The notes under the pieces are model-generated. The model was not told the DNA's origin and did no database searches. It saw nothing but the letters and a program-made list of their open reading frames with translations. A DNA stretch of 64,000 nt from Bradyrhizobium tropiciagri (GTDB taxonomy: Bacteria; Pseudomonadota; Alphaproteobacteria; Rhizobiales; Xanthobacteraceae), in the NCBI RefSeq assembly GCF_018130545.1, contig NZ_JAFCKF010000003.1:868001-932000 (forward strand). The letters run 5' to 3'. Made by a program: the position numbers and the translations under genes. Numbering within the stretch: the stretch's first letter is position 1; each line of letters starts with the position of its first letter. This document shows positions 44,749-53,510 of this stretch, piece after piece.

Positions 44749-45430
44749 GAACATGGGCTTTGTCATCCTTGGTAGACGGAGCACGAATCTCGCCGCGCTC
44801 GATCTGCAATGTGCGATCGGCAACGCGGTCGAGCAGAACCGGAGAGGATTCCGTGATCAGCAAGGCGAGTTCGGGCCGGTGCTTGCGCAGTTCGCCGAGC
44901 GTCCGCGCGTATTCGAGTGCGAGGGCCGGCGCCAGGCCCTGGAACGGTTCATCGAGCAACAGAACCTTGCGCGCCACCGTCAGCGCGCGGCCCAGCGCAA
45001 CCATCTTGCCCTGCCCGCCGGAAACACCGCCCGCAGGCCGGGACCGCATCACATGCAGTTCCGGCAACAGCGTATAGATTTCGTCCAACCTGCGAGCAAT
45101 TTCCGCCTTGTCGAGATTGAGCGCCAGGGCCGGAAGGCGGATGTTCTCCTCCACGCTCAGCTCCGGTATCAGTCGGCGATCTTCCGGGGCATATCCGATG
45201 CCGGCCCGGGCACGGGTGTAGGCCGGCATGCTGCCGAGGTCGTCGGAATCGAGGCAGATCGAGCCCTCGTCGCGCGGGATGAGCCCCATGATCGCGCGAA
45301 GCGTCGTCGTCTTGCCAGCACCATTGCGGCCAATCAACACCGTCGTCTTTCGCGCGACGATGTCGCAGCTCACCTTGCGCAACACACGCACGCCTTCGAT
45401 CGAGATGCTGACCTTGTCGACACTGAGCAT
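44738..45430 (-). CDS. livF: Branched-chain-type ABC transporter ATP-binding protein, LivF-like
   Basis: A 230-residue ATPase. Walker A is GRNGAGKTTTLRAIMG, the signature is VSGGQGKMVALGRALT, Walker B is VLLLDEPFQGLAPALA. LivF-specific features include GIGYAPEDRRLIPELSVEEN. The start overlaps the LivG stop by four bases (ATGA). It is part of a complete hydrophobic-amino-acid-type importer that here probably takes up an aromatic or amide substrate, judging from the enzymes in the operon. Confidence 0.92.
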   Translation of the reverse strand: MLSVDKVSISIEGVRVLRKVSCDIVARKTTVLIGRNGAGKTTTLRAIMGLIPRDEGSICLDSDDLGSMPAYTRARAGIGYAPEDRRLIPELSVEENIRLPALALNLDKAEIARRLDEIYTLLPELHVMRSRPAGGVSGGQGKMVALGRALTVARKVLLLDEPFQGLAPALALEYARTLGELRKHRPELALLITESSPVLLDRVADRTLQIERGEIRAPSTKDDKAHVHEV

Positions 45431-46176
45431 CAGGCCACTCCCACGACGCGTTCGCGGACTAGCGCATTGCCGAACACCTCGTCGGGCCGCCCTTCGGCCA
45501 TGATATTTCCGGCGTTCCACACCAGGACACGGCTTGCATAACGTGCAACCACGTCCATGTCGTGCTCGACGAAAAGCGCAGTGATGCGGCGTTGGCGCAG
45601 CGCGCTCATCAACGCCTCCATCAGCGGGAAGCGCTCCAGCGCACTCACGCCGCTGGTCGGCTCATCCAGCAAAAGGAGCCTCGGCTTGAGCGCCAGCGCA
45701 ACCGCGATGTCGAGGAGCTTGCGATGACCTTCGGGCAGGGTGACACTAATCCGATCGGTATCGCCGCCGAGCCCGACCAGTTCGAGCAGGGCCTTTGCCT
45801 CGTCGCGCCGTTCCGCTGTTTCAAGTGGCCGGATCGCGCTCCACAGCCCGTCTTTCGCGGCAAGCGCCAGCATCATGTTGTCGATCACGCGCTGCGCGGA
45901 GAAGAGTTGCGGGATCTGGAAGGCGCGCGCGACCCCGCGTCGAGCAATAGCGCGCGGCGACATCCGGGTGATGTCGTTGCCATCGAGCAGAACACTGCCT
46001 GAAATTGGTCGAATATAGCCTGTACAGATGTTGAGCAGCGTCGTCTTTCCCGATCCGTTCGGACCGATGATGGCGAGGAACTCGCCGTCGTGGATTGCGA
46101 TGCTTGCCCCGTCGGCCGCCTTGACCCCGTTAAATGCGACGCGAAGGTTCTTGGCCTCCAGGATGGGACGGCTCAT
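45430..46176 (-). CDS. livG: Branched-chain-type ABC transporter ATP-binding protein, LivG-like
   Basis: A 248-residue ATPase with Walker A GPNGSGKTTLLNICTG, the LivG-type segment GVARAFQIPQLFSAQRVIDN, Walker B LLLLDEPTSGVSALE and the H-loop FVEHDMDVVARYA. The signature motif is degenerate (VTLPEGHRKLLDIAVAL instead of LSGGQ). Its start overlaps the LivM stop. It pairs with the LivF-like subunit. Confidence 0.92.
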   Translation of the reverse strand: MSRPILEAKNLRVAFNGVKAADGASIAIHDGEFLAIIGPNGSGKTTLLNICTGYIRPISGSVLLDGNDITRMSPRAIARRGVARAFQIPQLFSAQRVIDNMMLALAAKDGLWSAIRPLETAERRDEAKALLELVGLGGDTDRISVTLPEGHRKLLDIAVALALKPRLLLLDEPTSGVSALERFPLMEALMSALRQRRITALFVEHDMDVVARYASRVLVWNAGNIMAEGRPDEVFGNALVRERVVGVA

Positions 46177-47099
46177 GGGCTCGGAGCCTCCTTGCGCTCG
46201 AACAATCCGTAGATTCCCTGCGGCATGAACATGATCACGGCGATCAGCGTCATGCCCACGAACAGATTCCAGGCATCCGTCACGGTTACGGCCGCGCTGT
46301 GCAGCAATTCGAGGAATAGCGCTCCGATGAACGCACCGGGCACGCCGCCAATACCACCGAGCACCGCAATCAGCACGAGATGCCCTGATGCAGTCCAGAA
46401 TGCGAAGTCAGGAACCACGCGGCCGATCGCAAAGCCGGCGACCGCACCGCCAAGACCTGCGAGCGCCGCGGAGATGGTGTAGGCGATCAGCAGAATCGCC
46501 CAGACCGGGATGCCCAGATATTCGAGCCGGATTTCATTGCTATGGACAGCAGACAGCGCGTGCCCCAGTGGACTATCGAGATACCGATGGACAACAAGGC
46601 CGACAAGCACCATCAGCACCAGGCTGAGATAGAACAGGATGCTCTTGAACGCCGGCTCGGCGAACACCATGCCGAAAACCGCTGGGATCGGCACCGGCAT
46701 GCCGTCCGTTCCGCCGGTGACGCCGTAGAGTTTGGCGCACAGCGCATAGAACACCATGGAGACGGCAAGGTTCAACATCGCGAAGAAGATCGCGCGATAG
46801 CGGACGAGGAACGACCCGGCAATTGCGCCGATCAGTGCAGAGACCAGCACCGAGAGGATCAGAAGCAGCCCGAGATCGTTGATTCCGGCGCGCGCAAGGA
46901 AGGCAGCGCCATAGGCGCTGGCTGCGAAGAACATCGCATGGCCGATCGAGATCAACCCGGCACGCAGCAATACGGCGACGCCGAGCGCTGCAAAGCCCTT
47001 GGCGATCGCAAGCGTCAGGACGAATTGAAGCCAGGGCGCGGCGAAGGCCAGCCCAGCCAGCGTGAGTACCGCAGCAGCGGCCAGTATGATCCGCATCAT
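46173..47099 (-). CDS. livM: Branched-chain-type ABC transporter permease, LivM-like
   Basis: A 308-residue inner-membrane permease with about nine to ten hydrophobic segments. It begins MMRIILAAAAVLTLAGLAFA. The conserved LivM loop is HRYLDSPLGHALSAVHSNEI, and AIGRVVPDFAFWTASGHLVL and IGALFLELLHS also match the family. It overlaps LivH upstream (ATGATG across the stop) and LivG downstream by four bases. Confidence 0.9.
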   Translation of the reverse strand: MMRIILAAAAVLTLAGLAFAAPWLQFVLTLAIAKGFAALGVAVLLRAGLISIGHAMFFAASAYGAAFLARAGINDLGLLLILSVLVSALIGAIAGSFLVRYRAIFFAMLNLAVSMVFYALCAKLYGVTGGTDGMPVPIPAVFGMVFAEPAFKSILFYLSLVLMVLVGLVVHRYLDSPLGHALSAVHSNEIRLEYLGIPVWAILLIAYTISAALAGLGGAVAGFAIGRVVPDFAFWTASGHLVLIAVLGGIGGVPGAFIGALFLELLHSAAVTVTDAWNLFVGMTLIAVIMFMPQGIYGLFERKEAPSP

Positions 47100-47995
47100 A
47101 TCCTCCGCGCCGCCATCGATCCGAACAGGCCATAGGGGCGGATCAGAAGCACCACAAGCATCGCCGCATAGGGCGCAACCGCATCCAGCGAGGGCACAAG
47201 ATAGATCGCGAGTACGCGCACGAAACCAACGATCAACGCCGCCACCGCCGCTCCCTCGATCTGCCCGAGCCCACCGATCGCCGCCACCGCAAAGGCGAGG
47301 ACCATTGTATCGGCTCCGAGCCCCGGTGCGATGCCCGACGTCGGTGTCGCCAGCGCTCCTCCCAATGCCGCAAGGAACACGCCGAGCGAGAACGCAAGGA
47401 TGAATATCCGGTTGGTATCGATGCCAATCGACTGCGCCATTTCGCGGTCGGTCACGACGGCCGTGATCAGACGCCCAAGCCGCGTGTGGTTGATCAGAAG
47501 CCGCAGGCCAACGACGACGAGGGCCGCCATCGCGACAAGCAAAATCTGGTAGTTCAGATAAACGACGCCACCGATGCTCGAGGTGCCAAGCAACCGCATC
47601 GGCGTGTCCTCGTACAGGGATTGCACGCCGAAGACCAGACGCTGGAGGTCCTCGAGGATCAGGAACAGCCCGAACGTGATCAGGATCTGGACCGCTTCGG
47701 ACTTGCCGTAGGTCCACCGGACCAGGCTGCGCTCGATAAGTGGACCAAGTATCGCGGCCACGAAAACAGCACTGAACAGCAACGCAGCGAACGACAAATA
47801 GGGGTTGAGCTGCCGGCTCGCGATGAACAGGCAAACCGAAGCAGCGACATAGCCACCGATCGAGTAGAGACTGCCGTGCGCGACGTTGAGGACGCGCAGT
47901 ACGCTGAAGACGAGCGTGAGGCCAACCGCCGCGAAGAAGATCAACGCGGCGCTGGTCAAGCTGTCCAGCAGCAAGGGGATGATTGCATTCGACAT
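47096..47995 (-). CDS. livH: Branched-chain-type ABC transporter permease, LivH-like
   Basis: A 299-residue permease starting MSNAIIPLLLDSLTSAALIF. LivH features are FSVLRVLNVAHGSLYSIGGY, the TRLGRLITAVVTDREMAQSI loop and FAVAAIGGLGQIEGAAVAAL. It follows the binding-protein gene by 35 bases and overlaps LivM. Confidence 0.9.
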   Translation of the reverse strand: MSNAIIPLLLDSLTSAALIFFAAVGLTLVFSVLRVLNVAHGSLYSIGGYVAASVCLFIASRQLNPYLSFAALLFSAVFVAAILGPLIERSLVRWTYGKSEAVQILITFGLFLILEDLQRLVFGVQSLYEDTPMRLLGTSSIGGVVYLNYQILLVAMAALVVVGLRLLINHTRLGRLITAVVTDREMAQSIGIDTNRIFILAFSLGVFLAALGGALATPTSGIAPGLGADTMVLAFAVAAIGGLGQIEGAAVAALIVGFVRVLAIYLVPSLDAVAPYAAMLVVLLIRPYGLFGSMAARRI

Positions 47996-48030
47996 TGACC
48001 TGCGCCTGCGTAATCGGTTTCGACTGGACG

Positions 48031-49431
48031 CTATCGTTCGCCGATCTTGTAGCTCCCCGGCTTCGGAAGGCCCTTCGCAAACTCGGGCTTGAGCGACGAA
48101 ATCCACGCCAGCGGATCCTGACCGGCCTGCGGCAGCAGGCTGTCGCCCTTGTAGCGCACCATGTCGCCGATCACGGGGAATGGCTGGGCCGATGTCTTCA
48201 CGGTGACGCCGACGATCTGGTCGACGAGACCGTCGTTGTCGGCTCGCGTCTGCACGGTCCCGGTCAGGGTCGCAACCTTGCTGCCCTTCATGGCACCTGC
48301 AAGTTCGGCACGCGCCGGCCACTTTCCGCCATTCTTCTGCATGGCGACCTCGTAGGCGGCCTTCACATAGATCAGCGTATTGGCCATCTTGATAGACGGG
48401 AACACCGGATACTCACCGAAGCGAGACTTGTATGCCTCGGCAAACTTCACCGTCTCCGGGTTGGCCTTGGCGTCAGGCGACATCCACCAGCCATCACCCA
48501 GAACACCGACGATCACCCCGTCGGGCAACGGCACGCGCTGCAAGATGGTCTCGCCAAGCGCGAGGATCACCTGGCTGGAGGTGAAAAGGCCCCGCGGCGT
48601 AGCCTGCCGGACGAAATTCTCGAGGTCGGCGCCCCAGAGATTGGAGAAGACGACGTCCGGACGCGCGGTCGTAAGACGGGAGATCTCGGTCTGGTAATTC
48701 GGCGAGCCGAGCTTCGGATAGAGTTCGGCGACGATCTCGATGTCCGGCTTCAACGCCTTCAGCGCCGCGGTGAAGATCTTGGCAGCGTCATGGCCGAACG
48801 CATAGTCCGGATTGATGATCGCCACCGTTTTCACGTCCGGCTTGCGATCCAGAAGATAGATTGCGTAGGCGATGAACTCAGGCACGGTGTTGCCGTTGGG
48901 ACGGAATACGTACTTGCTCTTGCCGTCCATGAGCAATTGGTGAGTATCGCAGTTCCAGCCCACGGTCGGAACTTCAAGCTGCTCCGCGATCGGAGCCAGC
49001 GCGAGACAAGTCGCGCTCGACAAGGCCGCGACCATCACCTGGTTCTTTGCATCGCCCGCCAGCCGGCGATACTCCGCGATCACGCCTTGCGCGCCCTGAG
49101 CCTCGTCGACATAGGTCGCAGTGACCGGCACGCCGCCGATCCCACCCTTGGCATTGATCTCGTCAATCATGAGATCGGCGGCGTTCTTGCCGGGCATGCC
49201 ATAGGCCGCGGCGGGACCGGACGTGAACGTGAAGATGCCAAGCCCCACCGAGCTCGGCTTGTCCTGCGCGGCGACCGGAGTTGTCGCCACGAGGCCGATC
49301 GCGAGAGCACCGGCAAGGCCATCGACCACCAATCGAAGATTGGCCTGGGGCAGCCCCCGATCGAGCCTGAAGAGCAGTTGCAGCGAGGACAGGCAACGCG
49401 CGAATGCGGTCGAGATACCATTGAACGCCAT
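48031..49431 (-). CDS. Branched-chain-type ABC transporter substrate-binding protein, LivK-like
   Basis: A 466-residue type 1 periplasmic binding protein. The N-terminus is unusually long: about 35 residues come before the hydrophobic signal segment (LAGALAIGLVATTPVAAQ). AAGGGGG-like purines (AAGGGGGTAAAT) precede the ATG at 49431. The mature part has the family features IFTFTSGPAAAYGMPGKNAA, VAALSSATCLALAPIAEQLE and VAIINPDYAFGHDAAKIFTA. It captures the operon's substrate, which is unknown. Aromatic acids and amides are common ligands in this group, and the HpaB-type enzyme nearby points the same way. Confidence 0.9.
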   Translation of the reverse strand: MAFNGISTAFARCLSSLQLLFRLDRGLPQANLRLVVDGLAGALAIGLVATTPVAAQDKPSSVGLGIFTFTSGPAAAYGMPGKNAADLMIDEINAKGGIGGVPVTATYVDEAQGAQGVIAEYRRLAGDAKNQVMVAALSSATCLALAPIAEQLEVPTVGWNCDTHQLLMDGKSKYVFRPNGNTVPEFIAYAIYLLDRKPDVKTVAIINPDYAFGHDAAKIFTAALKALKPDIEIVAELYPKLGSPNYQTEISRLTTARPDVVFSNLWGADLENFVRQATPRGLFTSSQVILALGETILQRVPLPDGVIVGVLGDGWWMSPDAKANPETVKFAEAYKSRFGEYPVFPSIKMANTLIYVKAAYEVAMQKNGGKWPARAELAGAMKGSKVATLTGTVQTRADNDGLVDQIVGVTVKTSAQPFPVIGDMVRYKGDSLLPQAGQDPLAWISSLKPEFAKGLPKPGSYKIGER

Positions 49432-49482
49432 ATTTACCCCCTTGAGCGGTCGAACGATGTTGTCGATGCTGGCGGATCGGCC

Positions 49483-49863
49483 TCAGACCGGATCGAAATA
49501 GTGCATTTCGAGAAGCAGGCAGCCGTTGACGGACTTGAACGGACCGTGCGGCGCGTGCGGCGGCCGGCAGGCATAAGTGTTCGGCGGAAAGCTCTTGCCG
49601 CCCTCACCCTTCTCGTCGTTGCCAACGATCAGGTCACCCGAAACCAGATAGACCTCTTCCCAATATTCGTGCGAAAACGGTGCTTTCGTGTAGACGCCCG
49701 GAGCAAAACGCAGCAGCCGAGTTCGCGTCCCACGCCGCTTCTCCTCGTCGAGCCCGCCCGCAATGATCTTCTGCTGGATGCCGGCCGGATAGCCGGCGGG
49801 CGTTTCCCAACCGGTGCTCATGTCGAGCGTGTAGAATTCGTCGTGCTTCTTGTTGACGGACAT
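49483..49863 (-). CDS. Cupin-domain protein
   Basis: A 126-residue single-domain cupin. Cupin motif 1 is around APFSHEYWEEVYLVSGDLIV and motif 2 around CRPPHAPHGPFKSVNG. Possible metal ligands are His and two Glu in the first and His in the second. Such proteins can be dioxygenases, isomerases or sensors. Position between the monooxygenase gene (17 bases upstream) and the binding-protein gene suggests a small catabolic enzyme acting on the hydroxylated product. No precise reaction can be named. Confidence 0.82.
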   Translation of the reverse strand: MSVNKKHDEFYTLDMSTGWETPAGYPAGIQQKIIAGGLDEEKRRGTRTRLLRFAPGVYTKAPFSHEYWEEVYLVSGDLIVGNDEKGEGGKSFPPNTYACRPPHAPHGPFKSVNGCLLLEMHYFDPV

Positions 49864-49880
49864 GTGTTGTCTCCGTTGGG

Positions 49881-51350
49881 TCAGGCGGCTTTGCTGGCGG
49901 TTGACGCGCCATTGAGGTCATAGGAATCGAGCATGGTCTGGACCAGGCGGTCCGCGCCGGCCCAATCGTAGGTGCGATAGGAGTGTCCCTTGGTGACGAA
50001 GGTCGCGCCGGCGTAGAACATCTCGTATTGCTGGTGACGGGAGCCGAATTCGGATCCGACCGCATCCCAGGCGAGCTTGTAGAACTTCACGCGCTCGTAC
50101 GAACTGGCCTTCGGCGACTGCTGCGTCTTGCCGATCAAGTCCGCGATCTCGGGGTTGTCGAAGTCGGCGACCGACGAGGGCAGCATGATCATGCCGCCGC
50201 CGGCGAGCTCGCGCAGCGTATTGATGATGTGCGCGTAGAGCTGTTGCGTCAGCACCTGTGCGGAATAAAGCGTGTGCCGATCTGGGATGAAATAGGGGCC
50301 GACCATCGTGCCCTTGGCTTCCATCGCCGCCACCAGCGCATCGACCATGCCGGTCTCGGCCGCGAGCTGACCGAGCATCTCGCGCACCTGCGGGAACTGG
50401 GTGACGCCGTTCATTTCAGCGGTGCGATGCGCGAGGCCGGCAAGGAACTTGAGCTTCACGCTCAGACGCACCATCGCCTGATAGTTTTGATAGACGTGAC
50501 AGGGGGTGGCGTGAAACTGCTTCTGGCACATTTCAACGTTGCCCTCGATGAAAACGCGATCCCAGGGAACCTTCACGTCGTCGAAATAGAGAACCGAGTC
50601 GTTCTCGTCGAAGCGGCTCGACAACGGATTGTCGAACACCGCGCCAGCCGCGTCCTCGTAGGACTTGCGCGACAGCATCTTGAGGCCCTTCGAGTTCATC
50701 GGGATCGCGAAGGACATCGCGTAGCGCTCTTCGCCCGGACGCATCGGCTGGATGGTCGTCACGAAGACCTCGTCGGCGACCACACCTCCCGTGGCGAGCA
50801 TCTTGGCGCCGCGGACTGTGATCCCCTCCGCGTCGCGATCGACGACACCGGCGGTGAGGAACGGATCCGCCTGCTCGGCCGCACCCTTCGAACGATCGGC
50901 CTGCGGATTGATGATGACGTAGGTGAGGTAGAGGTCATTGTCGCGCGCATAGCGGTAGTAGCTCTCGAGTGCGCCCGCGCGAGCCGGATCGTACGCCTTG
51001 AACACGTCGAGCCCCATGTACAGACCGGAAATGCACGAGGCGACATGGTCCGGGGCACGGCCCATGAAGCCGGCATGCAGCGTAGCCCATGCTTCCAGTG
51101 CCTTTCGCCGCTCAACGAGGTCGGCATAGGATGTCGGAAGCTGCCAGATCCGGTTGGCACGTCCAGCATCGGTCTCGAACGTCATGAGATCGACGTTCTC
51201 CTTGGTGCTCGCAAAATCGAACAATCCCGCCATCGAGTTGGCGAGATTTCGATAGGCCCGATGAGCAGTCACGTCGCCGACCGCAGCCCCGTTGATGTAG
51301 ATGGTCCGCCCGTCCCTCAGTCCAGACAGATATTCCTTTGCACTACGCAT
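49881..51350 (-). CDS. HpaB-family FADH2-dependent monooxygenase (4-hydroxyphenylacetate 3-hydroxylase type)
   Basis: A 489-residue flavin-dependent oxygenase of the HpaB/PvcC class, with the acyl-CoA-dehydrogenase-like fold. Markers are the opening RSAKEYLSGLRDGRTIYING, the middle SYYRYARDNDLYLTYVIINP and DRDAEGITVRGAKMLATGGV, and FDENDSVLYFDDVKVPWDRV. The C-terminal SEFGSRHQQYEMFYAGATFV also matches. It hydroxylates a phenolic or heteroaromatic substrate using reduced flavin from a separate reductase, encoded 19 bases upstream. Length is normal. The substrate is not fixed by sequence; HpaB relatives also act on chlorophenols and pyridine derivatives. Confidence 0.9.
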   Translation of the reverse strand: MRSAKEYLSGLRDGRTIYINGAAVGDVTAHRAYRNLANSMAGLFDFASTKENVDLMTFETDAGRANRIWQLPTSYADLVERRKALEAWATLHAGFMGRAPDHVASCISGLYMGLDVFKAYDPARAGALESYYRYARDNDLYLTYVIINPQADRSKGAAEQADPFLTAGVVDRDAEGITVRGAKMLATGGVVADEVFVTTIQPMRPGEERYAMSFAIPMNSKGLKMLSRKSYEDAAGAVFDNPLSSRFDENDSVLYFDDVKVPWDRVFIEGNVEMCQKQFHATPCHVYQNYQAMVRLSVKLKFLAGLAHRTAEMNGVTQFPQVREMLGQLAAETGMVDALVAAMEAKGTMVGPYFIPDRHTLYSAQVLTQQLYAHIINTLRELAGGGMIMLPSSVADFDNPEIADLIGKTQQSPKASSYERVKFYKLAWDAVGSEFGSRHQQYEMFYAGATFVTKGHSYRTYDWAGADRLVQTMLDSYDLNGASTASKAA

Positions 51351-51369
51351 CGCGGTTCTCCGGTTCGAA

Positions 51370-51888
51370 CTAGTAATGAATGGGAAGCGGCCAGGTCGGC
51401 TCGCGTTCGCTTTCGTCGACGAGGTCGCGATAGCGGCCCCGAAAAAAGATCAATGGCGCGGTCGGCTCGTTGCGCGCGGTGTAACGAACGACACGAACGA
51501 CAAAGATCACGTGATCGCCGCCGTCGTGGCTGCCGAAGGGCTCGCATTCGAAATGAGCCAACGCGCCCGATATCAGCGGCGCCTCGGCATGACCGACCGA
51601 CGTCTTGACCTGGTCCCATTTGTTGGAAAGCGCGCGCGCGAATTGATTGGAGATCTGTTCCTGATCGCGGGCGAGGATGTTGACGGCGAAGCCCCTGGCT
51701 TCGAGCATTGCGGGCAGGCTTTTGGCCTTGCGGTCGACGCTGAACAGGACCAGCGGCGGATCGAGCGAGACGGAATTGAACGAGCTCATGGTCATGCCAA
51801 TGAGCTCTTCGCCCTGGCCGCGCGCGGTCACCACGGCAACGCCGGTCGCGAATTCTCCCAACACTCGCCTGAATGCACGGTCCTCCAT
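51370..51888 (-). CDS. Flavin reductase, HpaC-like component
   Basis: A 172-residue flavin reductase-like protein that would supply FADH2 to the monooxygenase. Family features are FRRVLGEFATGVAVVTA near the start, GMTMSSFNSVSLDPPLVLFS, and HFECEPFGSHDGGDHVIFVV with the conserved GDH. I chose the ATG at 51888, the first in-frame start after the operator region. It is the first gene of the operon and faces the MarR gene across a palindrome. Confidence 0.9.
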   Translation of the reverse strand: MEDRAFRRVLGEFATGVAVVTARGQGEELIGMTMSSFNSVSLDPPLVLFSVDRKAKSLPAMLEARGFAVNILARDQEQISNQFARALSNKWDQVKTSVGHAEAPLISGALAHFECEPFGSHDGGDHVIFVVRVVRYTARNEPTAPLIFFRGRYRDLVDESEREPTWPLPIHY

Positions 51889-51925
51889 GGGACGCCTGCC
51901 TCGCTGCTTCGACCCTGATTTATAC

Positions 51926-51960
51926 TTGTCAGATAGCTTTCTGACAAAGCTATTTGACAA
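51926..51960. promoter_or_regulatory. 35-bp palindrome, likely MarR operator
   Basis: Two 17-base halves, TTGTCAGATAGCTTTCT and the reverse complement of TTGTCAAATAGCTTTGT, meet around one central base and match at 15 of 17 positions. It lies in the 153-base divergent region, 37 bases from the flavin reductase start and 81 bases from the MarR start. It could control both transcripts. Confidence 0.8.
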
Positions 51961-52041
51961 TGTCAAGCCCTCTTGCTGGGCACGCGCATGCGTGCTTCTT
52001 AGGCAAGTACGCAAGACTATGATTTCGCGGGGAGAACGACC

Positions 52042-52647
52042 GTGACTGAAGCGCTTTTGACGGCGTCAAAGCCCGAACTGCTCGACAAGGAGGGAGACCG
52101 AACGCTTCGCGGCGTTCTCTACGACTATTTCGCGTTCGGGCGCAGCCTTGAAGCTTGCCGCGAAATATTCGCGAGCTTCGTCGATCTGTCGACCACTCAG
52201 TATCTGATCCTGATCGCGATCAAGAATTCGACAGCGGAAGAGCCGATGGGTGTCAATCAGGTCGCCGAGCGGCTGTATCTGAGCGGCACTTTCGTCACCA
52301 ACGAAGTCAACAAACTCGTTTCCGACGGCCTCCTCGAGAAGAGCCCACATCCGGAAGACCGACGGCGCGTGCAGCTTGCACTCACCCAGCACGGCGTGAA
52401 TCTATTGATCCGTCTTGCCGCCCTGCAACGCCCCGTCAACGACGCGCTGTTCGGGATGCTGACGCGCGAGGAGTTCAAGACGTTGTCTCATTTGCTGTCG
52501 CGTCTTGCGTCGAACGCGGACCGTGCAGTGAAGCTCGCCGAACATGTCAAAGCGACCCTCAAGTTTCAGGAGGATCAGCGAACCTTGACGACGTCTTCGC
52601 CATCCCCCCGCAAGAAGGGACGTGCGACGCTTCGTAATCCTCGATAA
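52042..52647 (+). CDS. MarR-family transcriptional regulator
   Basis: A 201-residue regulator with a GTG start after GGGGAGAA. The winged helix-turn-helix is complete: VNQVAERLYLSGTFVTNEVN (recognition helix), then KLVSDGLLEKSPHPEDRRRV, the classic DxRxxx wing. Helices on both sides form the dimer interface. A C-terminal Ser/Lys/Arg-rich tail of about 25 residues is unusual. It is divergent from the catabolic operon with a strong palindrome between, so it is probably a repressor released by the substrate or an intermediate. Confidence 0.9.
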   Translation: MTEALLTASKPELLDKEGDRTLRGVLYDYFAFGRSLEACREIFASFVDLSTTQYLILIAIKNSTAEEPMGVNQVAERLYLSGTFVTNEVNKLVSDGLLEKSPHPEDRRRVQLALTQHGVNLLIRLAALQRPVNDALFGMLTREEFKTLSHLLSRLASNADRAVKLAEHVKATLKFQEDQRTLTTSSPSPRKKGRATLRNPR

Positions 52648-52672
52648 CGAAGCGGCCGGCTTTCTTCTGTTT

Positions 52673-52699
52673 GCAGGTTCGAGTCCTGCCGGGCCCACC
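52673..52699 (+). other. 3' tRNA remnant (T-arm and acceptor strand)
   Basis: Twenty-seven bases form a perfect T-arm (GCAGG, loop TTCGAGT, CCTGC) followed by a seven-base acceptor strand CGGGCCC, discriminator A and CC. No 5' half or anticodon arm lies upstream. Its sequence differs from the tRNA-Lys fragment at 39711, so it derives from another tRNA. It may be the scar of a second integration event. Confidence 0.6.
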
Positions 52700-52768
52700 C
52701 GATGAGATCGATGTCGTACTGGTCTCCTCGTCGCTCTCGGCGCGACTATCGCACCAGATACGTGCACT

Positions 52769-53350
52769 TCACGCTTTTGGGTAGGTTCGCGCTTCAGCAG
52801 CCATTCGACACACCAAACTGAGGCGTCGAATCTCCGCGATGAGCATTCGCGCGATGACCTTCCGGCTGCGGCGCACGATCGAGCACTCGCGCTCGCTGAG
52901 ATAGACCACGTTTCCATGCTTGTCGCCGAGCACCTGGATCTCGATGTGCCAGGGATCGACGATGAGCTTCGCAGCGGTCCTCTTGGATTCGACCTTGTCG
53001 CTCATCGCGACGATCGCGCCAGGGTTCGGGCCGACGAAGACGACGCCGGCGGCTTCCGGTGCGCGCGGAAAGGCCTCGCGCTCGGACGGGAAAGCGTAGC
53101 CGGGGTGCATGGTTAGTGCGCCGGTCTTGCGGCAGGCCTCGACGATCCTGCTGATCAAAAGATCACTCTCGGCCGCAGCCGGCAAGCTTATCAACATGGC
53201 TTCGTCGGCCATCTCGACATGCAGTGCGTTGCGGTCGGCCGCGGCATAGAAGGCGACCATCTCAGTCCCCGTATGGCACGCAGTCTTGATGACCCTGTAG
53301 GCAATCTCGCTGCGATTTACGATCGGCATTTTCTTGAACGTGCTCTTCAC
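52769..53350 (-). pseudogene. Decayed biotin carboxylase (acetyl/propionyl-CoA carboxylase alpha) remnant
   Basis: The reading frame encodes pieces of the biotin carboxylase domain in the correct order: NRSEIAYRVIKTACHTGTEM (degenerate start), ALTMHPGYAFPSEREAFPRA, and VVFVGPNPGAIVAMSDKVES. It then jumps directly to PWHIEIQVLGDKHGNVVYLS and ERECSIVRRSRKV. The ATP-grasp section that normally lies between (including GGGG(K/R)G(M/I)) is missing, as is everything after the RRXQK-like site. At 193 residues against about 450 for the domain, it cannot be a working carboxylase. It lies beside a tRNA scar, in keeping with island erosion. Confidence 0.75.
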
Positions 53351-53510
53351 GAGGCAGACGGTCGTGCTTCTTCCTGAACCTAGACCTTTTGTCCTTCAGC
53401 ATCGCCAAGGCCCCAGCGATCCGGCGGCGGATCGACGTCGTCGATGTAGCCACTCCGTGTGGCGTCCCCGCCGCGACGGCGTCGAATATGCGAGCGTCGC
53501 TTGACGAGTA

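Noticed and set aside
47983-49923. A 646-codon open frame on the plus strand
   Set aside because: It is antisense to the binding-protein gene and crosses into the cupin gene without any start signal or domain.
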